Origin: Phoronis ovalis
Lineage: Eukaryota > Phoronida > Phoronidae
Assembly: GCA_028565635.1 (NCBI GenBank)
Contig: JAOXYB010101493.1
Location: forward strand, 3,917 to 21,423
Reading direction: 5' to 3'
Length of the DNA: 17,507 bases
Below the pieces are notes generated by a model, which saw only the letters and a list, made by a program, of their open reading frames with translations, did no database searches and was not told the origin of the DNA. This document shows positions 12,801-17,507 of the stretch, piece after piece. The translations under genes were made by a program, and so were the position numbers. Numbering within the stretch: the first letter of the stretch is position 1; every line of letters begins with the position of its first letter.

Positions 12801-15800
12801 CAGAACTCAATCTGTCTGCTTCTCAAAAAACGCATATCACATGATAAAACTAGTAGTGACTCAAAAGCAGACTAGAAGATTTTATGCTGCTGCTGTTTAC
12901 ATGGAGCAACTTACTATCTGTTGGGTTAGATTTTACTCCTTGTTCAGATACTTTTTTCTGTGACCCAGTTGTCGCGTGACTTCTCATAGTAGATGATTCA
13001 TCTGAGGCTGATGATTCATACAAAGTCGGCGAAACAGATCCTGAACTACTTGAGTCTGAAATATAGGAAAAGGTTATATATTAATTAAAATAGTTACAGC
13101 ATGGTTCATAGATTACACTTCTTGTATAGCATGATTAAGATGTTTGTAAAGGAAGAGATTTGTTATTAATATTTTAACTTTAAGATCATATTTTTGATAA
13201 AATATTTTAAAAATTCATTAAACTTAACAAATTTCATTATTATGTGTAATACTATTTTTGGAGGGTTTGCCACCAACTCATCTCATAAAGAAGATGGCAA
13301 TTTGACATTTCTGCAATGAAAGCAGTTCATACTAAAGCATTGTCTCTGCAAACATAAATCTAAAGCAAGTTAACACAAGAAATGATATGGAGTTGATATT
13401 TATAAAGCTACTTTATACCAAAGTGAGTTGAATTATGACAGTGTCAGTTATAAAGATTGAAACAATGATTAATTCAATCCACAATAATTGTACCTTACTC
13501 CTGCAACAAATAACAAATAGAAAGTAGAGCTGGATTGGGCACAAAAGTACAAACCAAGCTAGTACCAGCATCTGTTCAGGTAAATCATTCTAATCAATGA
13601 AATCCATAAAAGACAAAGTACCAAGAAAATATTGGAAGAGAAAAGCACATTTATTATTACGAAATTAATAACTTTGGAATGGAATACAACAGAGAAAAGG
13701 ATACTGCGGGGTTCCCCCCAGACTGTAGGAGGACCAAGACTGAGGCTTCCTGGTACATTGCCTTTCTTCACAAATAATAAAATTAATTGTTTAGATTACA
13801 CATACCTGTTTCATATTCAGATGAATCGGAGTCAGAATTAGTACTTTTACTTTTTGTATTTGTTGTTGTCGCAGTTGTGGTCACGGTCAGACGAGGTTTA
13901 ACAGTTGTGTCAAGTGATCGTGGTCGGTTCATGGTACTCTCCGATAGAGGTGTAATGTTACCAGTAGTTGAGTCATCACCTGTAAATACATTATATCCCA
14001 AAATAAGAGTGCAGCTTATTATTTTCTGAATAACTTATAATCAGTTCAAGTAAACAGTTAATACATAAAAAATACAAAGTTATTTAAAAACAAAACTGAT
14101 CTTTATATATATTTATTAAGTTTAAAATATGTTTACAATTTTTTTGAAAGTCACATTCACATGTGACCTCATTAAGCATTTGTCAACTAATCAAGATTTC
14201 AAAACTAGCCCCAAATTAGGTTGCCTTTTCAGTCATATCATATCAGAACACAACTTATCAATAAAAACAACTAATTTGTTTACCTTCAGTAAACTGACTG
14301 ACAGCATCGCCCTCAGTGACTTCGGTCAAACCATCTGTAACTGGAGACACAGCTTCACTGGTCACACCTGTCATAGTCAGTGACAGAGCTGGACTTTCAA
14401 CTGTAGCATTATCTTTATCATCAACTGGACTTGAAGTATTGTCTCTTACAGGAGGAACAGGTGTGCCTTTAAGAGGCGGGGTGCCTCGAAAAACAGGAGT
14501 ACCACGACCTGTATTCTGAAATTTGTTACAAACAATATCTTTCAACATAAATTTATACTTTTCCATATTGCATGAAGTCATGTAGAATAACCAAATAACT
14601 AAATAAATGGACAAAAATAAAAAATATAATTTATAAAAGTCAAGAGTTTCAAAACACTATTACACAAAATAAAACTGAAATGTCCTGATACCTCGAAGAT
14701 TTGTGAAATAACAAAACCCTATTCTTTCCAGTTAGGAAAAGGAAGAAAATATATCTCTAATATAATTGAGGATCTAGAACATGTTTAGGGGGCGAGTACA
14801 GTCCGGGACAACATATTGAAATTAAACTTTTTATCAAATTTTGAAGTCAAATAAAAATATGACATAATAAAACTATATATATTTATGAAAACTTAATTTT
14901 CCTATCTGATACATGATTAAACTACCAGCAAAGCCGGGGTCTGTTTTGAGTAAAAACTTACTTTTTTGAGAACCAAAATTTGCTCCTTTACCCTTTAGTC
15001 ACAAAGTTGAAACTTAATTGGGCAAACTTATAAACTTTACTTCATAGAGATCTTTAAAACAAATGTCCCAAATTTTAAAAATTTGCTTTATTCAAAAGTA
15101 AGTTATGATTTTCAAAATTTAACAGCCAGAAAAGTTTTCATTTATACTGACACATATATTATTTAGAAGCACAGTTATCTGATTTATTTAAAACAGATAA
15201 AATTTAAAAAAACAACTAATTATTTAGAGATCCATGTTGGAATTAAAGTTTGGCCAGGTTTCAGCATACAATTGTTGGAATTATACTTTTTTAAGTTTGT
15301 GTTTTGGAAAAAGTGAGTTTTCACCCAAATGGCTTTTTGCTGATTACATAATCTTGTAAAGATGAGTAAAGTAATGTTTTATAATCTTAGTTATTATTAT
15401 TTCCTTTTCAAACATGTATACTTTTATTAGTCTTTCTTTTCATTTAACTACATAACCCAAAATTAAGTATAAAAGTTACACAAACGGATTAGCCACCTTC
15501 ATAACTTGAACATTCTAAATCTCTTACATCAATTGAGGAACAAACCTGATAACTGTCCTCATGTATTGCTGACAGGTTAACCTTCCTCGCTTCTTGGCTC
15601 TCAGCATCCGTGCACAAAAATTTCTGAACAGTCTCTGTTAATGTGTTTCGGAACCAGTCAGTATCTAAAAGTAAAAGAAATTTTTATTTCTCAAGTAACA
15701 TTTTTTCAACTATATACAAATTTGAAAGGGACGGGTAGTATTAGTTGCCTGTATGTGGTAAAAAAATTATGCTTTATGCTTGCTGCTTAAAAATCTAAGT

Positions 15801-17283
15801 CATGTGGCAAAAAAAAAACAAGATCTTTGGCATGTCAGATGCCCATCACATCTCTAGGGTTGCATCACGGTGCGGCTCGTAACTATGTGGTTTATAGCCC
15901 TGATTTCTAGTTGGGCAGCGCAATTTTTAAAAAAGTTCCCACAAGTGTTACATACATTATAAATAATACAATAACTGTCAGATTTGGATTGACAATTGAA
16001 CCACTTTTCAAGGTCATTCTAAAATCTAACCAAGCCCATACATTGCGAGAAAATAAAAATGTTATGGATGACGCCTACAACTATAAGACCCAATACTGTT
16101 TGGCTGGACATAATAAAAATGATGTATCAAGTATACAGGATTATGCTATAATACTGAATTAGCATCGTACTTGCACACAACAGTAGATTCCATGCCCTTG
16201 ATTAAACATAACTATCAAAATTTTGCCTGACCTTCTTCAGAAATGAGTCTGTCACCAAACGTTCGTGTACATTCATGACACCACAGCCTTGCTATGACTC
16301 TCATCATTGGAGCAGAAATTGGGGCTGTGTCCTTCCCTGCAGCTCCACCCCAGCCATATGACCGAGCCTTTTGTCTATCAGAAATGCTCTTTGTCAAGCC
16401 CGTCTTGCTTGAGGATTCTAAAAGAGACATAATTTAATAATTACATTACAAAAGTAGTTCATACAATTTAATGAATAATTACAATTTGCATGCAATAAAA
16501 CATTTTAGTATATTAGACTGTTAAATGTAGAACAAAAACGGCTACATATCAAGAATATAATTATTAACAGAGTTTAATGATAAAAATAATTTATTTATTA
16601 TAATATTTGAACTTGTTCATGCTGAATCTTATTTTTTAGTTATCAATATTTACTTTTGCCTTCATCACCAGTTTGCTGCCTTCTGCTATCTTTGTTTTTT
16701 CGTTGTCTTGGCTTTGGTCGAGATTTAGATGATTTTGGAGCCAGTAACATCAAACCTTGCATGATACGGTTTAAGTCATGATAGGAGAATAGATAATGGG
16801 CATGACTAGGCGTTGGTTTGAAATGAGCCTTCACCAAATGGTACAGCTCTATAGAGCCTTGAGTAAGTGCCTACAATGTACAAAAGTTGAGAGATTATAT
16901 ACAGGAATGTATGCCTGTAAGTAGCTGATGCTCATTAAGTGTTGAATACAAATTGTTGAAGGCTCTCTCTGCTCAGAAAACATGTACTCTTCCACAAGAT
17001 GCTAACTTGTCTATCAGTCAATAAAACTGTTTTAAAATATTCCAAGACAAACTCCAGCTGCAAACATCTGTACCTTATGAATATTCAACAATTTTTTTAT
17101 ATACCCTTGCAAATTCATAATGATGTTCCACGGAATATGCAGGAAATTCTTCTAACCATTCATGAAGGGTTTTAGAATATAAACCATGGATTCCTTCATC
17201 TGATAGAGGGAAGACCGTCAGTATAGAAAACAGCCTAGTTAACCTCGGTGACATACTGTTACAGTATTTTCCATTGCCAGAAC
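727..17283 (-). CDS. DNHD1: Divergent dynein heavy chain, DNHD1-like (partial, 22 internal exons)
   Basis: The 22 exons join in frame into 1,173 codons, open at both ends. Domain order by residue of the joined fragment: AAA3 end 1-100, basic insertion 105-170, connector 172-210, disordered insertion 234-527, AAA4 528-840, stalk CC1 about 880-985, microtubule-binding domain about 990-1115, CC2 to 1173. Family signatures seen include HECTRTFGDRL, LVFFKEAIKHICR, RDPPERV, FYDKNDMP and DPEFHP. Dynein heavy chains are AAA+ ring proteins that bind microtubules through the stalk tip. Here the AAA4 P-loop reads GISHSTGRAT, with an extra residue and no lysine, and Walker B is not recognisable, so AAA4 probably does not use nucleotide. 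Such erosion is typical of DNHD1, a protein of about 4,750 residues in human that is needed for the sperm flagellum. Dynein family membership is near certain; the DNHD1 assignment is an inference (about 0.6), and another divergent dynein is possible. Confidence 0.9.
850..1452 (-). other. Intron between exons 21 and 22
   Basis: AT-rich, 603 bases. I see no supported exon, repeat or RNA gene in it. Confidence 0.6.
1453..1620 (-). CDS. DNHD1: Exon 21: end of microtubule-binding domain and start of CC2
   Basis: The acceptor is ATTTGCAG|GTGTTC and the donor TCTAAG|GTGGGA; phase 0 at both ends, 56 codons. VFIKDPEFHPRTVLKASKAA matches dynein YIxNPEFxPExVxKxSKAC. SLWVHALYNYKKITMKMAPK matches LCKWVxAMxxYxxVxKxVAPK. 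The rest, LSNLQEAERSLSK, begins the descending coil. Confidence 0.95.
1621..2330 (-). other. Intron between exons 20 and 21
   Basis: AT-rich, 710 bases, no recognisable element. The short plus-strand open stretch near 2029-2229 has no protein-like features. Confidence 0.6.
2331..2433 (-). CDS. DNHD1: Exon 20: microtubule-binding domain, middle part
   Basis: The acceptor is TGACTAG|TTGGGA and the donor TTAAAG|GTAAGA; phase 2 to phase 0. Joined to exon 19 it gives DWDSGKALLYHEDFFRDLEF, then YDKNDMPSDVFEGLK. This matches dynein DWWxxSKKLLxDxxFLxxLxxYDKxxIPxxVxxKL. Confidence 0.95.
2722..2867 (-). CDS. DNHD1: Exon 19: microtubule-binding domain, first part
   Basis: The acceptor is ATTTAG|GTTAAC and the donor CAAGA|GTAAGT; phase 0 to phase 2. 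VNPVYSAALAALRALDQHDV matches the block that usually reads ALPALEAAxxALxxLxKxDI. RTYRDPPERVVLVVKALCLL matches KSMKNPPxGVKLVMEAVCIL, the most conserved dynein microtubule-binding signature. Confidence 0.95.
2868..3193 (-). other. Intron between exons 18 and 19
   Basis: AT-rich, 326 bases. Nothing further is recognised. Confidence 0.6.
3194..3289 (-). CDS. DNHD1: Exon 18: distal stalk coiled coil 1
   Basis: The acceptor is TTTAG|AGTTTG and the donor AGTAGG|GTAGGT; phase 0 at both ends, 32 codons. The product reads LAKCQNQQEVIRKLLAPVDT, then LRKQAQSEFSR. The spacing from MPNL in exon 17 to this end is about 53 residues, matching motor dyneins, so no exon appears to be missing between them. Confidence 0.85.
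3290..3652 (-). other. Intron between exons 17 and 18
   Basis: 363 bases. It contains an exon-like patch at 3422-3477 with a good polypyrimidine-tract acceptor. The patch is out of phase with both neighbours and is not annotated as coding. Confidence 0.6.
3653..3823 (-). CDS. DNHD1: Exon 17: stalk coiled coil 1
   Basis: The acceptor is TTACTAG|GCAACC and the donor AAAGAG|GTCAGT; phase 0 at both ends, exactly 57 codons. The product is helical and charged: ATIERNETALHRVEEAFTEI, then NKLKSEVAHFMPNLQKAL. The MPNL pair aligns with the LxPxL landmark of dynein CC1. This coil runs up the stalk toward the microtubule-binding domain. Confidence 0.9.
4057..4168. repeat. 28-bp minisatellite, four copies
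   Basis: Four head-to-tail copies start at 4057, 4085, 4113 and 4141. The consensus begins TCATAGGGACACACCACAGA and ends ATAACCAA. The copies differ at only a few positions: T for C in copy 1, G for A in copy 3, and AGGC for GGAC in copy 4. A period of 28 is not a multiple of three, so the array is not a protein repeat. Confidence 0.95.
4377..4393. repeat. GT dinucleotide microsatellite
   Basis: Seventeen bases of uninterrupted alternating G and T, just downstream of the minisatellite on the plus strand. Confidence 0.9.
4606..4810 (-). CDS. DNHD1: Exon 16: helices leading into the stalk
   Basis: The preferred acceptor is GTTCAG|CGTTTT. A second AG five bases upstream (TTTAG|TTCAGC) also keeps the reading frame open but does not fit exon 15 by phase. 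The donor is GAACAG|GTAATA. The product VLWNEKSNKEQILAVANAMV, then IHKSSKTALEKL, and YTPMTFREFVHVFKVIAAYI correspond to dynein VHxSVxxxSxxF and YVTPxSYLELIxxFKxLL, immediately before stalk CC1. Confidence 0.87.
5103..5197 (-). CDS. DNHD1: Exon 15: AAA4 lid helix (donor site ambiguous)
   Basis: The acceptor is CTATCAG|GTGGCA. Only one frame is open; it reads ASELLEWWLDKSLREYGKVE, then SKGFIQFQI. The strongest-looking donor (ATTA|GTAAGT, ending at 5107) leaves phase 1, which no acceptor of exon 16 can accept. The weaker GTAA|GTAAAT, ending at 5103, leaves phase 2 and joins exon 16 in frame, so 5103 is used here. The exon is convincing; its last four bases are not. Confidence 0.68.
5273..5430 (-). 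CDS. DNHD1: Exon 14: AAA4 C-terminal part (FPxxV block)
   Basis: The acceptor is TTTATAG|AAACTC and the donor TCTGGG|GTAAGT; phase 1 to phase 0. LYSKLRKFPVFVTLTTSIDL corresponds to the dynein block RxRxFPSLVNCCTIDWF, and REWSHEAYVTV to the following WPxEAL. The TIDW signature is eroded to SIDL. Confidence 0.88.
5431..5750 (-). other. Intron between exons 13 and 14
   Basis: AT-rich, 320 bases. No further feature is recognised. Confidence 0.6.
5751..5918 (-). CDS. DNHD1: Exon 13: AAA4 helix and sensor I strand
   Basis: The acceptor is TTTGCAG|GCTCAT and the donor TATAAAG|GTAAGT; phase 1 at both ends. PGLYNLEELQQIAAQL matches the dynein block PxLFxxDELxxIxxxL. FVSRIKQNVHVVIALNYK matches FxxRVRxNLHVVLCMSPVG. 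The usual SPVG after the sensor strand is replaced by NYKE. Confidence 0.9.
5919..6479 (-). other. Intron between exons 12 and 13
   Basis: 561 bases. Most is plain AT-rich DNA, but 6111-6235 is markedly more GC-rich and carries inverted and direct repeats, described separately. Confidence 0.6.
6114..6233. repeat. GC-richer repeat patch with hairpin and direct repeat
   Basis: GGGGGTACTG (6114-6123) pairs with CAGTAGACCCCC (6157-6168), apart from two extra bases, around a short AT-alternating centre. TTTTACCATGGGG-type sequence then occurs twice (from 6184 and from 6221). The composition differs from the surrounding intron and suggests part of an interspersed repeat. The family is not recognised. 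Confidence 0.45.
6480..6747 (-). CDS. DNHD1: Exon 12: AAA4 degenerate P-loop and Walker B region
   Basis: The acceptor is GTTTCAG|GCTTTG and the donor TTAGAGG|GTAAGA; phase 0 to phase 1, 89 whole codons. ALLIGISHSTGRATVTRLAS matches the dynein AAA4 block ALLVGVGGSGRQSLTRLAA. Here the loop is one residue longer, its glycines are replaced, and there is no P-loop lysine. Farther on, NRPVVLLVHETLGDD replaces the Walker B strand that normally reads PxVFLFTDTQI. The fold appears conserved while nucleotide binding is likely lost. Confidence 0.93.
6748..7160 (-). other. Intron between exons 11 and 12
   Basis: AT-rich, 413 bases. Nothing further is recognised. Confidence 0.6.
7161..7303 (-). CDS. DNHD1: Exon 11: AAA4, helices before the P-loop
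   Basis: The acceptor is TTTTCAG|GTTATA and the donor GTCATG|GTAAGA; phase 1 to phase 0. KVDLVFFKEAIKHICRLTRV matches the conserved dynein AAA4 entry that usually reads MNLVLFxDAxEHxxRIxRVL, directly ahead of the P-loop. The preceding LGDALATCLDIYNQ corresponds to the LxxxLExYN helix. Confidence 0.92.
7304..7834 (-). other. Intron between exons 10 and 11
   Basis: AT-rich, 531 bases, with a short run of GGTATA-like words near 7420-7450. No gene or mobile element is recognised. Confidence 0.6.
7835..7928 (-). CDS. DNHD1: Exon 10: AAA4 N-terminal segment
   Basis: The acceptor is GATATCAG|ATAAAG and the donor GAAAGAG|GTAAAT; phase 0 to phase 1. The product reads GPHEDLTGFLFSKYIIATHT, then EATGLEAER. 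FLFSKYI takes the place of the dynein block LLFGDFM that opens the segment leading into AAA4. The match is weak alone but is secured by phase and by the strong next exon. Confidence 0.78.
7929..8654 (-). other. Intron between exons 9 and 10
   Basis: AT-rich, 726 bases. No supported exon or repeat is seen. Confidence 0.6.
8655..8830 (-). CDS. DNHD1: Exon 9: end of insertion, return to AAA4 N-terminal linker
   Basis: The acceptor is TTTTTATAG|AAAATG and the donor GAACAG|GTAGGC; phase 1 to phase 0. It starts Gln/Asn-rich (NANQPQTQIS) and then basic (KKPGLQRKDSKRAVTFKAGL), followed by IADREEEQYTGALLSMEQ. The last part probably packs near AAA4. The exon is separated from exon 8 by the longest intron (2.95 kb), which holds mobile DNA. 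Confidence 0.75.
9000..9735 (+). mobile_element. Tc1/mariner-type DNA transposon remnant
   Basis: The left end (9000-9049) and the reverse complement of the right end (9680-9735) match as terminal inverted repeats of about 50 bases. They share TAGGTTTC, ATGCTCTCT and AAATACTGGTTTGTGA. Both ends abut a TA dinucleotide (8998-8999 and 9736-9737), the target duplication of Tc1/mariner elements, and the right terminus reads CAGTAGG inward. Inside lies a plus-strand transposase start. At 736 bp the element is too short for a complete transposase and is internally deleted. The superfamily assignment rests on the TA, the CAGT start and the transposase motif. Confidence 0.78.
9224..9352 (+). pseudogene. 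N-terminal remnant of a transposase
   Basis: From an ATG at 9224 the frame reads MVRAYSRDLRWRVIFH, then diverges and stops after 42 codons. The YSxDLRWRVI motif is typical of the first helix of the N-terminal helix-turn-helix in IS630/Tc1/mariner-like transposases. The remaining DNA-binding domain and the DDE catalytic domain are absent, so this is a deleted, non-functional copy. It sits between the two inverted repeats, which fits its being the element's own gene. Confidence 0.68.
10128..10358 (+). pseudogene. Possible decayed C2H2 zinc-finger fragment
   Basis: An open stretch of 76 codons contains CICCEIIFSWPKHERHNEEN followed by LHKIC. It has a Cys-x2-Cys pair, a Phe three residues on and two spaced His, close to a C2H2 finger. 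An upstream IKRHNEKN resembles the end of a preceding finger whose first Cys seems lost (SGIC). The DNA words CCAAAACAT and AGACACAATGAA recur about 65 bases apart, as in tandem fingers. There is no clear start codon or promoter. It could be a transposon-borne domain, an old gene fragment or chance. Confidence 0.35.
11780..11938 (-). CDS. DNHD1: Exon 8: Ser/Leu-rich insertion with a further GTP motif
   Basis: The acceptor is CATTTCAG|TTTCAA and the donor TTGTCAG|GTAAAT; phase 1 at both ends, 159 bases. The product is less simple than exons 5-7: SVYTKSASVYDYISKLPGTP, then ILSELSDSLSRDTTGYTLSL. The PGTPI motif echoes the GTP repeats of exon 5. It may be a short ordered element within the insertion, but I recognise no family. 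Confidence 0.7.
11939..12914 (-). other. Intron between exons 7 and 8
   Basis: 976 bases, AT-rich. It contains a hairpin-forming AGCTATTTTT-rich patch at 12550-12662 and no other recognised feature. Confidence 0.6.
12580..12611. repeat. Perfect 11-bp inverted repeat
   Basis: GCTATTTTTTT (12580-12590) and AAAAAAATAGC (12601-12611) form a perfect stem with a 10-base loop. Related CTGCTAT and AGCTATTTTT words recur between 12550 and 12660. It may be a remnant of a small inverted-repeat element. Confidence 0.6.
12915..13055 (-). CDS. DNHD1: Exon 7: Ser-rich disordered insertion
   Basis: The acceptor is ATATTTCAG|ACTCAA and the donor ACAGATA|GTAAGT; phase 1 at both ends, 141 bases. The product is serine-rich (SSSSGSVSPTLYESSASDES, then STMRSHATTGSQKK). 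There is no domain. It is kept as an exon because of the matching phase, strong splice sites and a composition like exons 5 and 6. Confidence 0.7.
13056..13805 (-). other. Intron between exons 6 and 7
   Basis: 750 bases, mostly AT-rich. A GC-richer patch at 13700-13770 reads like a short Pro/Gly-rich peptide on the minus strand, but it lacks convincing splice sites and is not annotated as an exon. Confidence 0.55.
13806..13979 (-). CDS. DNHD1: Exon 6: Thr/Ser-rich disordered insertion
   Basis: The acceptor is ATTTACAG|GTGATG and the donor GAAACAG|GTATGT; phase 1 at both ends, so it can be skipped without shifting frame. The product is low complexity: TTTATTTNTKSKSTNSDSDS, then SEYET, with ITPLS near the start. 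The acceptor, donor and phase all agree with exons 5 and 7. No known domain. Confidence 0.72.
13980..14283 (-). other. Intron between exons 5 and 6
   Basis: AT-rich, 304 bases. Nothing further is recognised. Confidence 0.6.
14284..14515 (-). CDS. DNHD1: Exon 5: disordered insertion with Gly-Thr-Pro repeats
   Basis: The acceptor is ATTTCAG|AATACA and the donor ACTGAAG|GTAAAC; phase 0 to phase 1, 77 whole codons. It opens with three spaced GTP tripeptides (RGTPVFRGTPPLKGTPVPP) and continues as a Ser/Thr/Val/acid-rich stretch with SPVDD, SPALS and SPVTD. No fold is recognisable. It fits between exons 4 and 6 by phase, and its codons lack stops over 232 bases in an otherwise stop-rich AT background. 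Confidence 0.75.
14516..15545 (-). other. Intron between exons 4 and 5
   Basis: 1,030 bases at the junction of conserved dynein sequence and the disordered insertion. The centre is an imperfect fold-back element, listed separately. No exon is recognised. Confidence 0.6.
14799..15480. mobile_element. Imperfect fold-back (inverted-repeat) element
   Basis: Bases 14925-14985, read in reverse complement, match 15296-15350: AAAAAGT[AG]AGTTTT[TC]AC[TC]CAAA followed by GGCTTT and GCTG. The pairing continues inward with AAAC and CAAACTT words (about 15008-15030 with 15244-15268) and a GATCT/AAATTTTA block, centring near 15135. The left end shows TA followed by CAGTCCGGGACAAC, like a Tc1/mariner terminus. 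The matching right terminus is not found, so the right boundary is an estimate. Confidence 0.45.
15546..15664 (-). CDS. DNHD1: Exon 4: end of the AAA3-AAA4 connector
   Basis: The acceptor is TTTTAG|ATACTG and the donor TATCAG|GTTTGT; phase 1 to phase 0, 39 whole codons. Joined to exon 3 it completes EEDTDWFRNTLTETVQKF, matching the dynein connector DEEDxxWFxxxLxxxxxxxF. That match independently supports both splice sites. The exon ends NLSAIHEDSYQ, where conserved dynein sequence gives way to the large insertion. Confidence 0.85.
15665..16231 (-). other. Intron between exons 3 and 4
   Basis: 567 bases. A GC-richer patch lies near 15830-15920, next to a run of ten A (about 15808). A plus-strand stretch at about 15911-16162 is open but has no recognised domain or start context. 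The flanking exons join perfectly in dynein sequence, so nothing is missing here from the minus-strand gene. Confidence 0.55.
16232..16417 (-). CDS. DNHD1: Exon 3: end of basic insertion and AAA3-AAA4 connector helix
   Basis: The acceptor is CTTTTAG|AATCC and the donor GAAGAAG|GTCAGG; phase 1 to phase 1. The first half is a basic and Gly/Ala-rich linker (SISDRQKARSYGWGGAAGKD). The second half, IARLWCHECTRTFGDRLISE, is a clear match to the dynein connector LVRLWxHExxRVFxDRL, the most diagnostic block at this end of the gene. Confidence 0.92.
16654..16870 (-). CDS. DNHD1: Exon 2: AAA3 lid with altered sensor II, then start of a basic insertion
   Basis: The exon enters at phase 0 (TTGTAG|GCACTT) and leaves at phase 1 (CAAAA|GTAAAT). 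HFKPTPSHAHYLFSYHDLNR matches the dynein AAA3 block that usually reads LPTPxKxHYxFNLRDLSR. The sensor II arginine of NLRD is histidine here (SYHD; codon at 16778-16780). After MQGLMLLAP the sequence turns strongly basic (KSRPKPRQRKNKDSRR), which motor dyneins lack at this point. Confidence 0.9.
17105..17283 (-). CDS. DNHD1: Exon 1 of the fragment: AAA3 sensor I region
   Basis: The acceptor is TTTTAG|GTTCTG and the donor GCAAGG|GTATAT. The exon enters at phase 1 and leaves at phase 0, giving 59 whole codons. It reads SGNGKYCNSMSPRLTRLFSI and continues to a helix ending HHYEFAR. This matches the dynein block that normally reads GGGRNPxSPRFxRHF, after the AAA3 Walker B. The preceding AAA3 Walker motifs lie upstream of the window. 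Confidence 0.85.
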
Positions 17284-17507
17284 CTAAAATTCAAAGGAAA
17301 TGTTCACCAAGGTTGCACCAATATGGCATTAGATAGCCAATTACAACCATCGTCTGTAATCCACATGCTGGAAATAGATCTTTGACGCGTATTAATATGT
17401 CTTTTTTCTCTTTCTTTTTGTTTTTGTCCTTGGGCAGCTATATGAACATTTCCATTTGAAAGTGGCTTTAATTTCGCACAAAGTGAGAGAAATCACAATT
17501 TAAAATT

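Noticed and set aside
13690-13771. A GC-rich minus-strand patch reading NVPGSLSLGPPTVWGEPR between exons 6 and 7.
   Set aside because: The acceptor lacks a pyrimidine tract and the only phase-compatible donors are weak. Exons 6 and 7 already join in phase. It is possible but unsupported as a cassette exon.
15911-16162. Plus-strand open stretch of 83 codons in the intron between exons 3 and 4.
   Set aside because: It opens with TTG, with no ATG start context at that end, no domain is recognised, and it lies inside an intron whose flanking exons join cleanly.
17284-17507. Possible further upstream exon for AAA3 Walker B near the right edge.
   Set aside because: None of the minus-strand frames shows the expected dynein block (VAAMGPPGGGRN type) adjoining a usable donor. 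The sequence reads as intron.

Overview
The window looks like nuclear DNA from an AT-rich, intron-rich animal, probably an invertebrate. It holds many short minus-strand coding blocks, each flanked by GT/AG splice sites and separated by AT-rich introns of about 75 to 2,950 bases. I see no bacterial operon structure, rRNA, tRNA or CRISPR array. The species cannot be named from the sequence.

One gene runs on the minus strand across almost the whole window, from 17283 down to 727, and continues past both edges. I resolved 22 internal exons. Joined, they stay in frame for 1,173 codons and encode the central part of a dynein heavy chain: the end of AAA3, the AAA3-AAA4 connector, AAA4, stalk coiled coil 1 (CC1), the microtubule-binding domain (MTBD) and the start of stalk coiled coil 2 (CC2). 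AAA1-AAA2 and the tail should lie upstream (beyond 17507), and AAA5-AAA6 downstream (below 1). The AAA4 nucleotide site is eroded: the P-loop has an extra residue and Arg in place of Lys, and the Walker B and sensor positions are not conserved. AAA3 has lost its usual sensor II arginine. The MTBD keeps its family signatures. This pattern fits the divergent animal paralogue DNHD1 (dynein heavy chain domain-containing 1) better than a motor dynein.

Layout from gene 5' to 3': 17283-16654 is the AAA3 C-terminal part; 16417-15546 is the connector, preceded by a basic insertion; 14515-8655 is a roughly 295-residue Ser/Thr/Pro-rich insertion spread over five exons; 7928-5103 is AAA4; 4810-3194 is CC1; 2867-1453 is the MTBD; 849-727 is CC2.

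The introns hold mobile and repeat DNA. There is a 736-bp Tc1/mariner-type element flanked by TA (9000-9735) with a plus-strand transposase remnant, an imperfect fold-back element near 14.8-15.5 kb, a four-copy 28-bp minisatellite (4057-4168), a GT microsatellite, several hairpins, and a possible decayed C2H2 zinc-finger fragment near 10.1-10.4 kb. I found no second intact gene on the plus strand.
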